DNA of 5,995 nt from Pseudaestuariivita sp. (GTDB lineage Bacteria > Pseudomonadota > Alphaproteobacteria > Rhodobacterales > Rhodobacteraceae), in assembly GCA_020629995.1 (NCBI GenBank), contig JAHDCH010000125.1, positions 1-5,995 of the forward strand, written 5' to 3'. Position 1 is the stretch's first letter, and each line of letters opens with the position of its first letter. A program made the position numbers and the translations under genes. Below, piece after piece: positions 1-5,219 of the stretch. Under the pieces are notes generated by a model that saw only the letters and a program-made list of their open reading frames with translations, was not told the origin of the DNA and did not search any database.

Positions 1-130
1 GGCTGCCGCTGTCGAGCGCGTTCAGCGTGTCCTCGATGGCCTCGCGCTGTTCGCCTGTTGTGGCGGGGGTGATCGTGTCGCGCGCCTCCCAGGCGGCTTC
101 GATTGCGGTTTCCAGTGCTGCGTTCGACAT
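1..130 (-). CDS. dapD: Tetrahydrodipicolinate N-succinyltransferase, N-terminal fragment (DapD)
   Basis: This is the first 43 codons of a gene that continues past the left edge. The start is ATG at 130-128, preceded by a good ribosome binding site (GGAGG, about 8 bases upstream). The peptide begins [18 protein letters not shown] and continues with a [22 protein letters not shown] stretch. I recognise this as the alpha-helical N-terminal domain of roseobacter DapD; the left-handed beta-helix catalytic domain is not in the window. DapD transfers succinyl from succinyl-CoA to tetrahydrodipicolinate in the succinylase route to meso-diaminopimelate and lysine, in the cytoplasm. It lies 59 bases downstream of the dehydratase-like gene on the same strand and could be cotranscribed with it. 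The identification rests on recalled similarity of a short stretch, so the main uncertainty is the fragment's size. Confidence 0.85.
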   Translation of the reverse strand, partial: MSNAALETAIEAAWEARDTITPATTGEQREAIEDTLNALDSGS

Positions 131-189
131 GGGTCGGCCCTCCGTTCACTTGTTGCGGGGCACATAGCGCCAAGATGACCCCGTGGCAA

Positions 190-1098
190 TCAGCCCAAGG
201 GATCCGGCGCAATGTTCCCGCCGCAAACCAGCACGGCGACCCTTTCGCCCGCCATCGGCTGATACGCGCCCGAGGTCAGCGCGGCCAGCGCCGTGGCTCC
301 GGCTGGTTCGACCAATTGGCGCGTTTCCTGCCACAGCTGGGCCTGTGCTCTGGTGATCGCGTCATCGCTCACGGTTACCGATGTAACCTTGTCCCGCACG
401 GCCAGCCCGTGTGCGATCTGGCCGATCCTTGCGGCCCCCAGCGCGTTGGCGGCGACACCCTGCGGCTGGATCACCGCGTCCGGCCCCTGCGCCAGCGCGG
501 TGTGCAGCGTGGCTGTGCCCTCGCTTTCCACCGCGACCACCTTGCGCCGCCCGCCCAGCCACGCGAGCGCGCCCGCGATCAGCCCGCCTCCGCCCACGGC
601 GATCAGCACTGTGTCCGCGTCCAGCCCCTGCGCCTCCCACTCGGCCATCACCGTGCCTTGGCCCGCAACCGTGCCTTCGGCGTCATAGGCATGGACCTGC
701 ATCGCTCCGGTTTCGGCCTCATAGGCCTGCGCCGCCTCGAGCGCGTTGGCATAAGCGCCCTGCACCACTGTCAGCTGTGCGCCCGTGCGTTCGATCAGTG
801 CGATCTTGGACGGGCCTGCGATTTCGGGCACAAAGATATGCGCGCTGTGGCCCAGCCGGCTGGCGGCATAGGCTACCGCCGCTCCGTGATTGCCGCCTGA
901 GGCCGCGACCACTCCGCCCTTGGGCACCGGCCCCTTGATCAGCGTGTTGAACGCGCCTCTGGGCTTGAACGACCCGGTGTGCTGCAACTGCTCCAGCTTC
1001 ATCTCGGATGCTCCGCCGATCCCTGCCACCACCGGGGTCACTCTTGTGTGGCCCTTGATCCGCTCTGCGGCTCTGGCAACCTCGTCTGGCCCGATCAT
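190..1098 (-). CDS. PLP-dependent threonine/serine dehydratase-like enzyme
   Basis: This is a 302-residue fold-type II PLP enzyme, probably a deaminating threonine/serine ammonia-lyase (threonine to 2-oxobutyrate plus ammonia). Visible motifs are GSFKPRGA with the Schiff-base lysine at residue 45, the SGGNHG loop at 67-72, the phosphate-binding glycine loop GGGGLIAG at 169-176, EPAGA at 264-268, and CGGN at 292-295, whose cysteine faces the PLP ring nitrogen in the family. There is no C-terminal ACT regulatory domain, unlike biosynthetic IlvA of about 500 residues, so it should not be feedback-inhibited by isoleucine in that way. Serine racemase or hydroxyaspartate ammonia-lyase share this fold and cannot be excluded. 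The start is GTG-ATG; I prefer the ATG at 1098 because AGGAG is then 6 bases away, against 3 for the GTG at 1101. It is divergent from the LOG gene and upstream of dapD. Confidence 0.88.
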   Translation of the reverse strand: MIGPDEVARAAERIKGHTRVTPVVAGIGGASEMKLEQLQHTGSFKPRGAFNTLIKGPVPKGGVVAASGGNHGAAVAYAASRLGHSAHIFVPEIAGPSKIALIERTGAQLTVVQGAYANALEAAQAYEAETGAMQVHAYDAEGTVAGQGTVMAEWEAQGLDADTVLIAVGGGGLIAGALAWLGGRRKVVAVESEGTATLHTALAQGPDAVIQPQGVAANALGAARIGQIAHGLAVRDKVTSVTVSDDAITRAQAQLWQETRQLVEPAGATALAALTSGAYQPMAGERVAVLVCGGNIAPDPLG

Positions 1099-1116
1099 CA
1101 CGTTCTCCTGACTGGT

Positions 1117-1135
1117 GCGCCCGGACAGGGGGCGC
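1117..1135. repeat. GC-rich dyad between divergent genes
   Basis: GCGCCC at 1117-1122 and GGGCGC at 1130-1135 form a perfect 6-bp inverted repeat around a 7-base centre. It lies in the 75-bp gap between the divergent dehydratase-like gene (start 1098) and the LOG gene (start 1174). The gap must hold both promoters, but I cannot read a convincing sigma-70 -35/-10 pair on either strand. The dyad could be an operator or a leader hairpin. In GC-rich DNA a repeat of this length can also arise by chance. Confidence 0.3.
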
Positions 1136-1173
1136 TACACAGGCAAAGCACAAAGGAACAAAGGCCGCCAGAG

Positions 1174-1986
1174 ATGAAAGACGACCGTCAGAACCCCATG
1201 CGTGATGCAGGCACCGACCGCGAGGTCGCCGACCGCACCCCCGAGACGCCGCAAACCATGGCGCCGGCCTACCGGCTGGCCTTTGCCGACGAAGAATTCC
1301 TCTGCCGGGATGAACTGCGCCCCGTGCGCCTTCAGCTCGAGCTGCAAAAGCCCGAGCTGATCCTCGAAGAGCGGGGGATCGAATCCACCATCGTCCTGTT
1401 TGGCGGCGCGCGGATCCCCGAGCCTTCGCAAAAGAGCAAGGCGCGAACCAAGACGCTGGCCGGCCTGTCCAAATACTATGACGAGGCGCGCGAATTCGCC
1501 CGGCTGATGACGCTGAAATCCATGCAAAGCTATGGCCGCGAAGACGTGATCGTCACCGGCGGCGGCCCCGGCGTGATGGAGGCAGGCAACCGCGGCGCCA
1601 TGGACGCGGGCGGCGCATCCATCGGGCTGAACATCGTGCTGCCGTTCGAACAGGCGCCGAACGAATACGTGACGCCCGGCCTGTGCTTCAACTTCCACTA
1701 CTTTGCCATCCGCAAGATGCATTTCCTGATGCGGGCCAAGGCGATCTGCGTCTTCCCCGGCGGGTTTGGCACGCTGGACGAGCTGTTCGAGGCGCTGACC
1801 CTGATCCAGACCCAGCGCATGCGTCCGGTGCCCTTCCTGCTGTTCGGTGAAGAGTTCTGGCGTTCGATCATCAACTGGGAAGCGCTGGCCGACGCGGGCA
1901 CCATCGGTGCCGATGATCTCAAGCTGTTCCAGTTCGTCGAAACCGCGCAAGAGGCGATTGACGCCATCGACAACTTTGACGGCTGA
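1174..1986 (+). CDS. LOG-family (TIGR00730) Rossmann-fold protein
   Basis: This 270-residue protein belongs to the LOG/'lysine decarboxylase-like' family. Characterised members are cytokinin riboside 5'-monophosphate phosphoribohydrolases or general nucleotide 5'-monophosphate nucleosidases; none is a real lysine decarboxylase. Diagnostic elements are FGGAR at 76-80 (the start of the Rossmann fold), GGGPGVMEAGNRGA at 129-142, an arginine-lysine pair at 180-181, and the signature PGGFGTLDE at 195-203, which carries the active-site glutamate. About 70 residues of charged, probably helical N-terminal extension precede the core, as in the longer proteobacterial subgroup; short members have about 190 residues. 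The frame is open further upstream to 979, but that part runs antisense through the dehydratase gene. ATG 1174 follows AAAGG at a workable distance and is chosen; ATG 1198 is an alternative. It is the only plus-strand gene in the window. The substrate cannot be told from sequence. Confidence 0.9.
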   Translation: MKDDRQNPMRDAGTDREVADRTPETPQTMAPAYRLAFADEEFLCRDELRPVRLQLELQKPELILEERGIESTIVLFGGARIPEPSQKSKARTKTLAGLSKYYDEAREFARLMTLKSMQSYGREDVIVTGGGPGVMEAGNRGAMDAGGASIGLNIVLPFEQAPNEYVTPGLCFNFHYFAIRKMHFLMRAKAICVFPGGFGTLDELFEALTLIQTQRMRPVPFLLFGEEFWRSIINWEALADAGTIGADDLKLFQFVETAQEAIDAIDNFDG

Positions 1987-2007
1987 TCGCCTGCGTCATT
2001 CATGAAA

Positions 2008-2045
2008 GGTCAGCGCGCGGGTGGCCACAGACCCGTGCCTTGACC
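2008..2045. terminator. Strong hairpin in convergent gap, possible bidirectional terminator
   Basis: Arms at 2008-2022 and 2031-2045 (GGTCAGCGCGCGGGT and ACCCGTGCCTTGACC) can form a 15-position stem with two mismatches and one G-U pair around an 8-base loop. It starts 21 bases after the LOG stop codon, in the gap between convergent genes. There is no T-tract on the plus side. On the minus side the stem is followed by CTTTC, which is only a weak one. Transcript-end stabilisation or factor-assisted termination is therefore as likely as classical intrinsic termination. From 2046 to 2143 I see nothing else clear. Confidence 0.5.
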
Positions 2046-2143
2046 GCGGACAGAGATCGGCCCTCGCCTCATGGCGCGGTGCGTTTGACAACCGAGGAAG
2101 TGCGCCCGCGCAGGGCAGCGTTGCCGCAAACGAAGCGTGATCC

Positions 2144-2344
2144 TCAGACCTTGGGCACAAGCCCCAGTTCCACGCCATGCGGCATGGTCACCAGCACCGG
2201 CCCGTCCTTGGTACGGCGCAGGCCATAGCCCTTTTGCGCCAGACGGTCGCTCAGATCCTGCGGAGAGGTCGCGCGGCGCATGTCGCGTTGCACGATGCGG
2301 AACACCTGCCGCATCACAAGCGGGTCCTGGGCAACATAGGTCAT
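2144..2344 (-). CDS. Small protein of unknown function (66 aa)
   Basis: This is a 66-residue basic, soluble protein that I do not recognise. It begins MTYVAQDPLVMRQVFRIV. ATG 2344 is chosen because AGGAG sits exactly 7 bases upstream; the frame is open further upstream (to 2428), but that part has no better start. The N-terminal half should be helical (residues 9-44, with RQVFRIVQRDMRR and a second helix around SPQDLSDRLAQKGYG). The C-terminal third reads as two beta strands, YGLRRTKDGPVLVTM then GVELGLVP. The pattern 'helix, KGYGL, short strands' loosely recalls the end of relaxase or phage-type accessory domains, but this is not evidence of function. It has no signal peptide, cysteines or obvious catalytic residues. 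It lies 159 bases downstream of the sigma gene and may have its own promoter. Confidence 0.7.
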   Translation of the reverse strand: MTYVAQDPLVMRQVFRIVQRDMRRATSPQDLSDRLAQKGYGLRRTKDGPVLVTMPHGVELGLVPKV

Positions 2345-2411
2345 CGCATGTCTCCTGTTTGATGCGGGGTGCATCCTCTGTACCGGTGACAGGTTACGAT
2401 GGCCTGAATAT

Positions 2412-2423
2412 CCTGAAATCAGG
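2412..2423. promoter_or_regulatory. Palindrome upstream of small gene, operator candidate
   Basis: CCTGAAATCAGG is a 5-bp perfect inverted repeat around two bases, with another CCTGAA nine bases to the left (2403-2408). It lies 68 bases upstream of the 66-aa gene's start, in the 159-base gap after the sigma gene, in a locally AT-richer patch where a promoter could be. A further imperfect dyad (GTACC and GGTTAC arms, about 2380-2397) lies between it and the gene. No clear -35/-10 pair was found, so the assignment is tentative. Confidence 0.25.
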
Positions 2424-2474
2424 GTCATTTCGTGGCGGGGACGGGGCCTTGCCGCTGCGGGTTGCCGGATCGCA

Positions 2475-2489
2475 CCGCGTTTGCCGCGG
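2475..2489 (-). terminator. Weak hairpin after sigma gene
   Basis: CCGCG at 2475-2479 and CGCGG at 2485-2489 flank a 5-base loop. They lie about 15-30 bases downstream of the sigma-factor stop codon on the minus strand. The stem is short and no T-tract follows, so it is only a candidate for the 3' end of the sigma operon. Confidence 0.25.
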
Positions 2490-2503
2490 CCAGCGTCTGC
2501 GCC

Positions 2504-3712
2504 TCAGTTCCGCGCCAGCCCAAGCGCGTCGCGCTGCCGGGTCAGCCAGGTCACGGTTGGGTCGTGCCCGCTCAGGGCAATGGCGCGGGTGTAGGCATCG
2601 TGCGCCTCGGCGCTGTTGCCTGCGCGTGCCAACAGATGCGCGCGGACGGCCCATGCGGGCTGAAACCCCGCGATTTCGGCCTTGGGCAGCAAGGCAAGCA
2701 TCCTCAGCCCTTCCTCTGGCCCGGCATCCTCGCCCACCACTGCGGCATGGCTGACCGCGCCCCCCATGGTGGGCGCGATGCGGTTCAGCCCGGTGTACAG
2801 CTGTGACAGGGCGCGCCAATCGGTGCGCCCCGTGCGGCGGCGGGCCGTGTGGACAGACTGGATCGCCGCCTCCAGCTGGAACCGCCCGATCCGGCCCAGC
2901 CCCTGCGCGTGGCGCAGACAAGCCTCGCCTTCGTTCAGCAGTTGCGTGTCCCAAAGCGTGGTGTCCTGTTCGTGCACCGGCACCAGCGCCCCGTCCGCGA
3001 TCCGCGCCGGCCTTCTGGCCAGGATCAGCGACACCAGCGCGAGCAGCCCCTGCGCCTCGGCCGATTTCGGCACCAGCCGTGCGGTCAGCCGCGCCAGGAA
3101 CAGAGCCTCTGCGCTCAGATCGCCCGGCCCTTGCAGCCAATCAACCGACAGCGCGCCATAGATCGCCTCAAGCACCGCTTGCAACCTTGGCTCCAGCGCG
3201 TCAGCGCCGGGTGTCTGAAACGGGATGCGCGCCGCCTTGATCTTGCGCTTGGCGCGGACCAGCCTTTGGGCCATCGCCGCCGGGCTGGCCAGAAAGGCCC
3301 CCGCTATGTCCGCCGCCTCGAGGCCCAGCACCGTCTGCAGCATCAGCGGCGTGCGGACCGCGCGGTCAATCGCCGGGTGGGCGCAGACAAACAGCAGGTT
3401 CAGGCGGCTGTCGGGCAGGGTTTCGGGATCGGCTGCGTGCATCTCGGGCTCCGGTGGGGTGTCGGTCAGATCGACGCGTGCGGCTTTGCGTTGGGCGTCG
3501 ATCAGCTTGCGGCGGGCGGCGGTCAACAGCCACGCCTCGGGCCGGTCCGGCACCCCGTCCCTTGGCCATGCGACCATCGCCGTGGCAAAGGCTTCGGCCA
3601 GCGCATCCTCGGCTGCGGCGATGTCGCCTGTGCGGGCTGCGACCATGGCCAGCAGCTTGCCATAGCTGTCCCGCGCCGCCTGTTCCGCGGCGCGGGTGGC
3701 GGGGCTGGTCAC
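2504..3712 (-). CDS. ECF RNA polymerase sigma factor, ECF42 type with C-terminal TPR-like extension
   Basis: This is a 402-residue extracytoplasmic-function sigma factor, which directs RNA polymerase to a small set of promoters. Region 2 spans about residues 10-80 (AEDALAEAFATAMVAWP, then PEAWLLTAARRKLIDAQRK). Region 4 with its helix-turn-helix spans about 105-165 (LGLEAADIAGAFLASPAAMAQRLVRAKRKIKAAR). A long C-terminal part follows: a DUF6596-like block at about 180-290, then repeat-like helices at about 295-395. Ordinary ECF factors have about 180 residues; this length and the DGPF-protein neighbour are hallmarks of the ECF42 group. No anti-sigma gene is present, which is normal for ECF42, where the extension is thought to control activity. 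The start is GTG at 3712, overlapping the DGPF gene's stop as GTGA with little Shine-Dalgarno, so it is probably translationally coupled. The frame is open upstream to 3766, but those residues overlap the DGPF gene and are unlike the family. The inducing signal is unknown. Confidence 0.92.
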   Translation of the reverse strand: MTSPATRAAEQAARDSYGKLLAMVAARTGDIAAAEDALAEAFATAMVAWPRDGVPDRPEAWLLTAARRKLIDAQRKAARVDLTDTPPEPEMHAADPETLPDSRLNLLFVCAHPAIDRAVRTPLMLQTVLGLEAADIAGAFLASPAAMAQRLVRAKRKIKAARIPFQTPGADALEPRLQAVLEAIYGALSVDWLQGPGDLSAEALFLARLTARLVPKSAEAQGLLALVSLILARRPARIADGALVPVHEQDTTLWDTQLLNEGEACLRHAQGLGRIGRFQLEAAIQSVHTARRRTGRTDWRALSQLYTGLNRIAPTMGGAVSHAAVVGEDAGPEEGLRMLALLPKAEIAGFQPAWAVRAHLLARAGNSAEAHDAYTRAIALSGHDPTVTWLTRQRDALGLARN

Positions 3713-4059
3713 CCGCCCATGGCCGAGGCGCGGATTTCGACCTTGCCGGTCTTGGCCGCCGGGCATTTGCGCGCCCAGTCCATCGCGGCATCCAGATCGG
3801 GCACCTCGATGGTGAACGACCCGCCCAGCGTTTCCCGCGTTTCGGCAAAGGGGCCGTCATGCACGCGCTCTTCGCCATCCTTCAGCGTGATCGTCGTGGC
3901 CGTGTCGGCCGGCTGCAGCCAGTCGGTCGCGACAAACACGCCCGCCTCCTGCAACGCGCCGATATAGGCGCCATAGACCTCTTTCATCTCGGCCCAGTCC
4001 TCGGGGCCCAGGTGGGCGATGTCGGCGGGGTCGGTGTACAGCAGAAATGTGTATTGCAT
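3709..4059 (-). CDS. YciI/DGPF-domain protein
   Basis: This is a 116-residue YciI-like (DGPF) protein with a ferredoxin-like dimeric alpha-beta barrel fold. It begins MQYTFLLYTDPAD and has the family signature HDGPFAETRETLGGSF, with DGPF at 68-71, followed by the EVPDLDAAMDWARKCPA helix and the closing strand KVEIR at 106-110. No enzymatic activity has been firmly shown for most of this family. It is the standard genomic partner of ECF42 sigma factors and is usually one of their targets. The ATG at 4059 follows TAAGAGGAA, in which the ribosome binding site overlaps the stop codon of the SRPBCC gene 14 bases upstream. Its own TGA overlaps the GTG of the sigma gene. This tight packing supports one operon. 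It is probably cytoplasmic, since no signal peptide is seen. Confidence 0.92.
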   Translation of the reverse strand: MQYTFLLYTDPADIAHLGPEDWAEMKEVYGAYIGALQEAGVFVATDWLQPADTATTITLKDGEERVHDGPFAETRETLGGSFTIEVPDLDAAMDWARKCPAAKTGKVEIRASAMGG

Positions 4060-4073
4060 GGGTCCGGTTCCTC

Positions 4074-4586
4074 TTATGCGGTCACTTTGGCAAGGGTGGC
4101 GAGCCCCCGGTCAAACGTAGCGCCCATCATCCCGTCCATAAACAGGCCAAAGACGCGAAAGACCGGGTTCATCCCCATATCCGCCTGCACGGACCATGTG
4201 ACCTCGGTCCCTCCGGCGACGCGGCGCAGGCCCATCGTCTGCACCGGCTTGCCCATCGCGCCCATGTCGATGTGATAGACGATGCGGTTTTCGGTCACCT
4301 CGGCCACCGTCTGCGTGCCCTTGCCGTCCTTGCCCTCAAAGGCAAAGCCGCTGCCCACGCCCGCCTCGGGGCCAAAGGGCGTGATCTTCAGGTTCGGGTC
4401 AGCCTCGGCATAGGGGTTGAACCGCTGGTAGCCGGCCGTCGAGCTGGCCAGCGCGATGATCTCGTGCGGCTCTGCGTCGATGATCGCCGTGCGCTCGACT
4501 TCGATGGTGCGCGGCAGCAGATAGGTGCCTGCGGTGGTTGCTGCCAGAACGCCGGCGGCGATAAGTGCTGTGGTCGCGAGGGTCAT
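4074..4586 (-). CDS. SRPBCC (polyketide cyclase/START-like) protein with N-terminal membrane anchor
   Basis: This 170-residue protein has an uncharged hydrophobic segment at about residues 7-24 (ALIAAGVLAATTAGTYLL), directly followed by an SRPBCC domain, a helix-grip fold with a deep hydrophobic ligand cavity. Family-like elements are LPRTIEVERTAIIDAEPHEI at 24-43, FNPYAEADPNLKI at 56-68, GVGSGFAFEGKDGKGTQTV at 76-94, the GGTEVTW strand at 125-131, and the C-terminal helix with NPVFRVFGLFMDGMMG at 140-155. The segment could be an anchor or an uncleaved signal. That would place the domain in the periplasm or at the membrane, unlike the cytoplasmic DGPF protein. ATG 4586 is chosen because AAGGAG lies 7 bases upstream. 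It is the first gene of the operon, directly after the predicted ECF42 promoter. Ligand and activity cannot be inferred. Confidence 0.88.
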   Translation of the reverse strand: MTLATTALIAAGVLAATTAGTYLLPRTIEVERTAIIDAEPHEIIALASSTAGYQRFNPYAEADPNLKITPFGPEAGVGSGFAFEGKDGKGTQTVAEVTENRIVYHIDMGAMGKPVQTMGLRRVAGGTEVTWSVQADMGMNPVFRVFGLFMDGMMGATFDRGLATLAKVTA

Positions 4587-4604
4587 GTCGGGTCTCCTTG
4601 TCAC

Positions 4605-4634
4605 TGTCCCTGAAAGCATCGGCTTTCACAGACA
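4605..4634 (-). promoter_or_regulatory. Dyad/hairpin at the predicted 5' end of the operon mRNA
   Basis: TGAAAGC (4611-4617) and GCTTTCA (4622-4628) form a perfect 7-bp inverted repeat around a 4-base loop. After a 2x2 mismatch the symmetry continues with TGTC (4605-4608) and GACA (4631-4634). It begins where transcription from the predicted promoter should start (about 4628-4630) and ends 18 bases before the SRPBCC start codon, just upstream of its ribosome binding site. It could be a 5' mRNA hairpin that affects stability or translation, or a DNA operator over the start site. Confidence 0.5.
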
Positions 4635-4635
4635 T

Positions 4636-4662
4636 GACGAACGACAGACGCCCCAATCGACA
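4636..4662 (-). promoter_or_regulatory. Predicted ECF42-type promoter of the SRPBCC-DGPF-sigma operon
   Basis: Read on the minus strand, TGTCGA (4662-4657) is followed after exactly 17 bases by CGTC (4639-4636). As I recall the published work on ECF42 factors, their target promoters have TGTCGA in the -35 and CGA/TC (CGTC here) in the -10. The spacing suits an ECF sigma factor. Transcription would begin near 4629, giving an untranslated leader of about 43 bases before ATG 4586. The motif lies between the endonuclease-like gene's stop and the first gene of the operon that encodes the ECF42 factor, which argues for autoregulation. It has not been tested experimentally. Confidence 0.72.
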
Positions 4663-4669
4663 CGCGCCC

Positions 4670-4692
4670 AAAATTTTTTGCAGAAAAATTTT
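4670..4692. repeat. AT-only inverted repeat, UP-element candidate / 3' end of upstream gene
   Basis: AAAATTTTT (4670-4678) and AAAAATTTT (4684-4692) form a perfect 9-bp inverted repeat with the 5-base centre TGCAG. They stand out sharply in GC-rich surroundings. On the minus strand the repeat starts within the TGA stop of the endonuclease-like gene and ends 7 bases before the predicted -35. Relative to the predicted start near 4629 it covers about -41 to -63, where an UP element contacts the RNA polymerase alpha subunits. It could also act in 3'-end formation, although an AT-only stem is not a classical terminator, or be a site for a nucleoid protein. Confidence 0.55.
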
Positions 4693-5219
4693 CAGCCCGC
4701 CGCAGACGTCTCGTCATTGGCCGCCGCCGTCAGCAAGCTCCACGCCTCCCGGTACGGCTCCAGCCAACCCGGCCCGCGCCCTATATCCAGATGCACCCGC
4801 TCGTAATCCGGCATGAACCGCCGCAGGTTGCTGTCCTTGCGCACATGGCCATTCCGCCCCGGCTCTGACAGCCATTTGGCGTGCGACTCCGCCACCGCCG
4901 CCGCCACGACGCGGCTTGGCACGACATAACAGGCCGTGGGGCCGTCAATCTCTGTGTCAAACGAGACAAAGGCATAAAACAGGCTGTCTGCCACAATGGT
5001 CTCGTGCTTGCGCGACATGTGCCAGCCGCCATCGGTGCCCTTGTTCTGTCGCGTCTTGACCTGCACCGCGCACAGCCGGTCACCCAGATCGTCGGTCACC
5101 ACGATATCGCAATTCGGCACGCCCACGGGCGCTAGCGCCGCGATCATCCCGTGGCGCAGCAGCTGGCTCATCACATAATGCTCGCCCGCCGCGCCCGTAA
5201 TCGAGGTCTGGCTGGCCAT
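4692..5219 (-). CDS. PD-(D/E)XK endonuclease-like protein of unknown role
   Basis: This is a 175-residue protein. Its N-terminal half reads as a PD-(D/E)XK nuclease-like core. Helix 1 is GAAGEHYVMSQLLRHG with Glu13. Next comes a strand with Asp38 in PNCDIVVTD, then the catalytic-type strand with Gln53-Val-Lys55 in AVQVKTR. The E...D...(Q)xK pattern matches Holliday-junction-resolvase and restriction-endonuclease-like families (DUF4365-like layout). After this come GTDGGWHMSRKHE at 61-73, a FYAFVSF strand and a YVVPS strand. The tail RRFMPDY...GWLEPYREAW (133-160) looks like a specific conserved module. There is no transmembrane segment or fused methylase. The start codon directly follows the rlmN stop (TAG-ATG); a GAGG lies about 14 bases upstream, so translation is probably coupled to rlmN. 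Possible roles are DNA repair, recombination or RNA/DNA cleavage, but none is proven. Confidence 0.75.
   Translation of the reverse strand: MASQTSITGAAGEHYVMSQLLRHGMIAALAPVGVPNCDIVVTDDLGDRLCAVQVKTRQNKGTDGGWHMSRKHETIVADSLFYAFVSFDTEIDGPTACYVVPSRVVAAAVAESHAKWLSEPGRNGHVRKDSNLRRFMPDYERVHLDIGRGPGWLEPYREAWSLLTAAANDETSAAG

Noticed and set aside
10..15. TGTCGA on the plus strand as another ECF42 -35
   Set aside because: It lies inside dapD in the antisense direction, has no gene in the right orientation, and the -10-like CGAT is at a different spacing. Two further TGTCGA matches within rlmN have no -10 box.
979..1173. N-terminal extension of the LOG protein by 65 residues
   Set aside because: This stretch is antisense to the dehydratase-like gene's coding sequence, its translation is unlike the family, and a better start with a ribosome binding site exists at 1174.
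1996..2178. Minus-strand open frame of 60 codons in the convergent gap
   Set aside because: It overlaps the small gene and the hairpin, has no ribosome binding site and no recognisable sequence.
2345..2428. Upstream extension of the 66-aa protein to 2428
   Set aside because: The ATG at 2344 has AGGAG 7 bases upstream. The extension contains the candidate control palindromes and has no comparable ribosome binding site.
3713..3766. Extension of the sigma factor upstream to an ATG at 3766
   Set aside because: It would overlap the DGPF gene by more than 50 bases, and the added residues resemble no sigma-factor N-terminus. GTG at 3712 gives the usual overlapping junction.
2849..3967. Long open frame on the plus strand opposite the sigma and DGPF genes, and similar long frames at 103-900, 1135-1950 and 3454-4275
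   Set aside because: These are antisense shadows caused by high GC at third codon positions. Their translations are low-complexity, rich in Arg, Pro and Ala, and have no family motifs.
4670..4692. AT-only repeat as a classical intrinsic terminator
   Set aside because: The stem contains no G or C and would be too weak. Its position upstream of a promoter fits an UP element or other DNA-binding site better.
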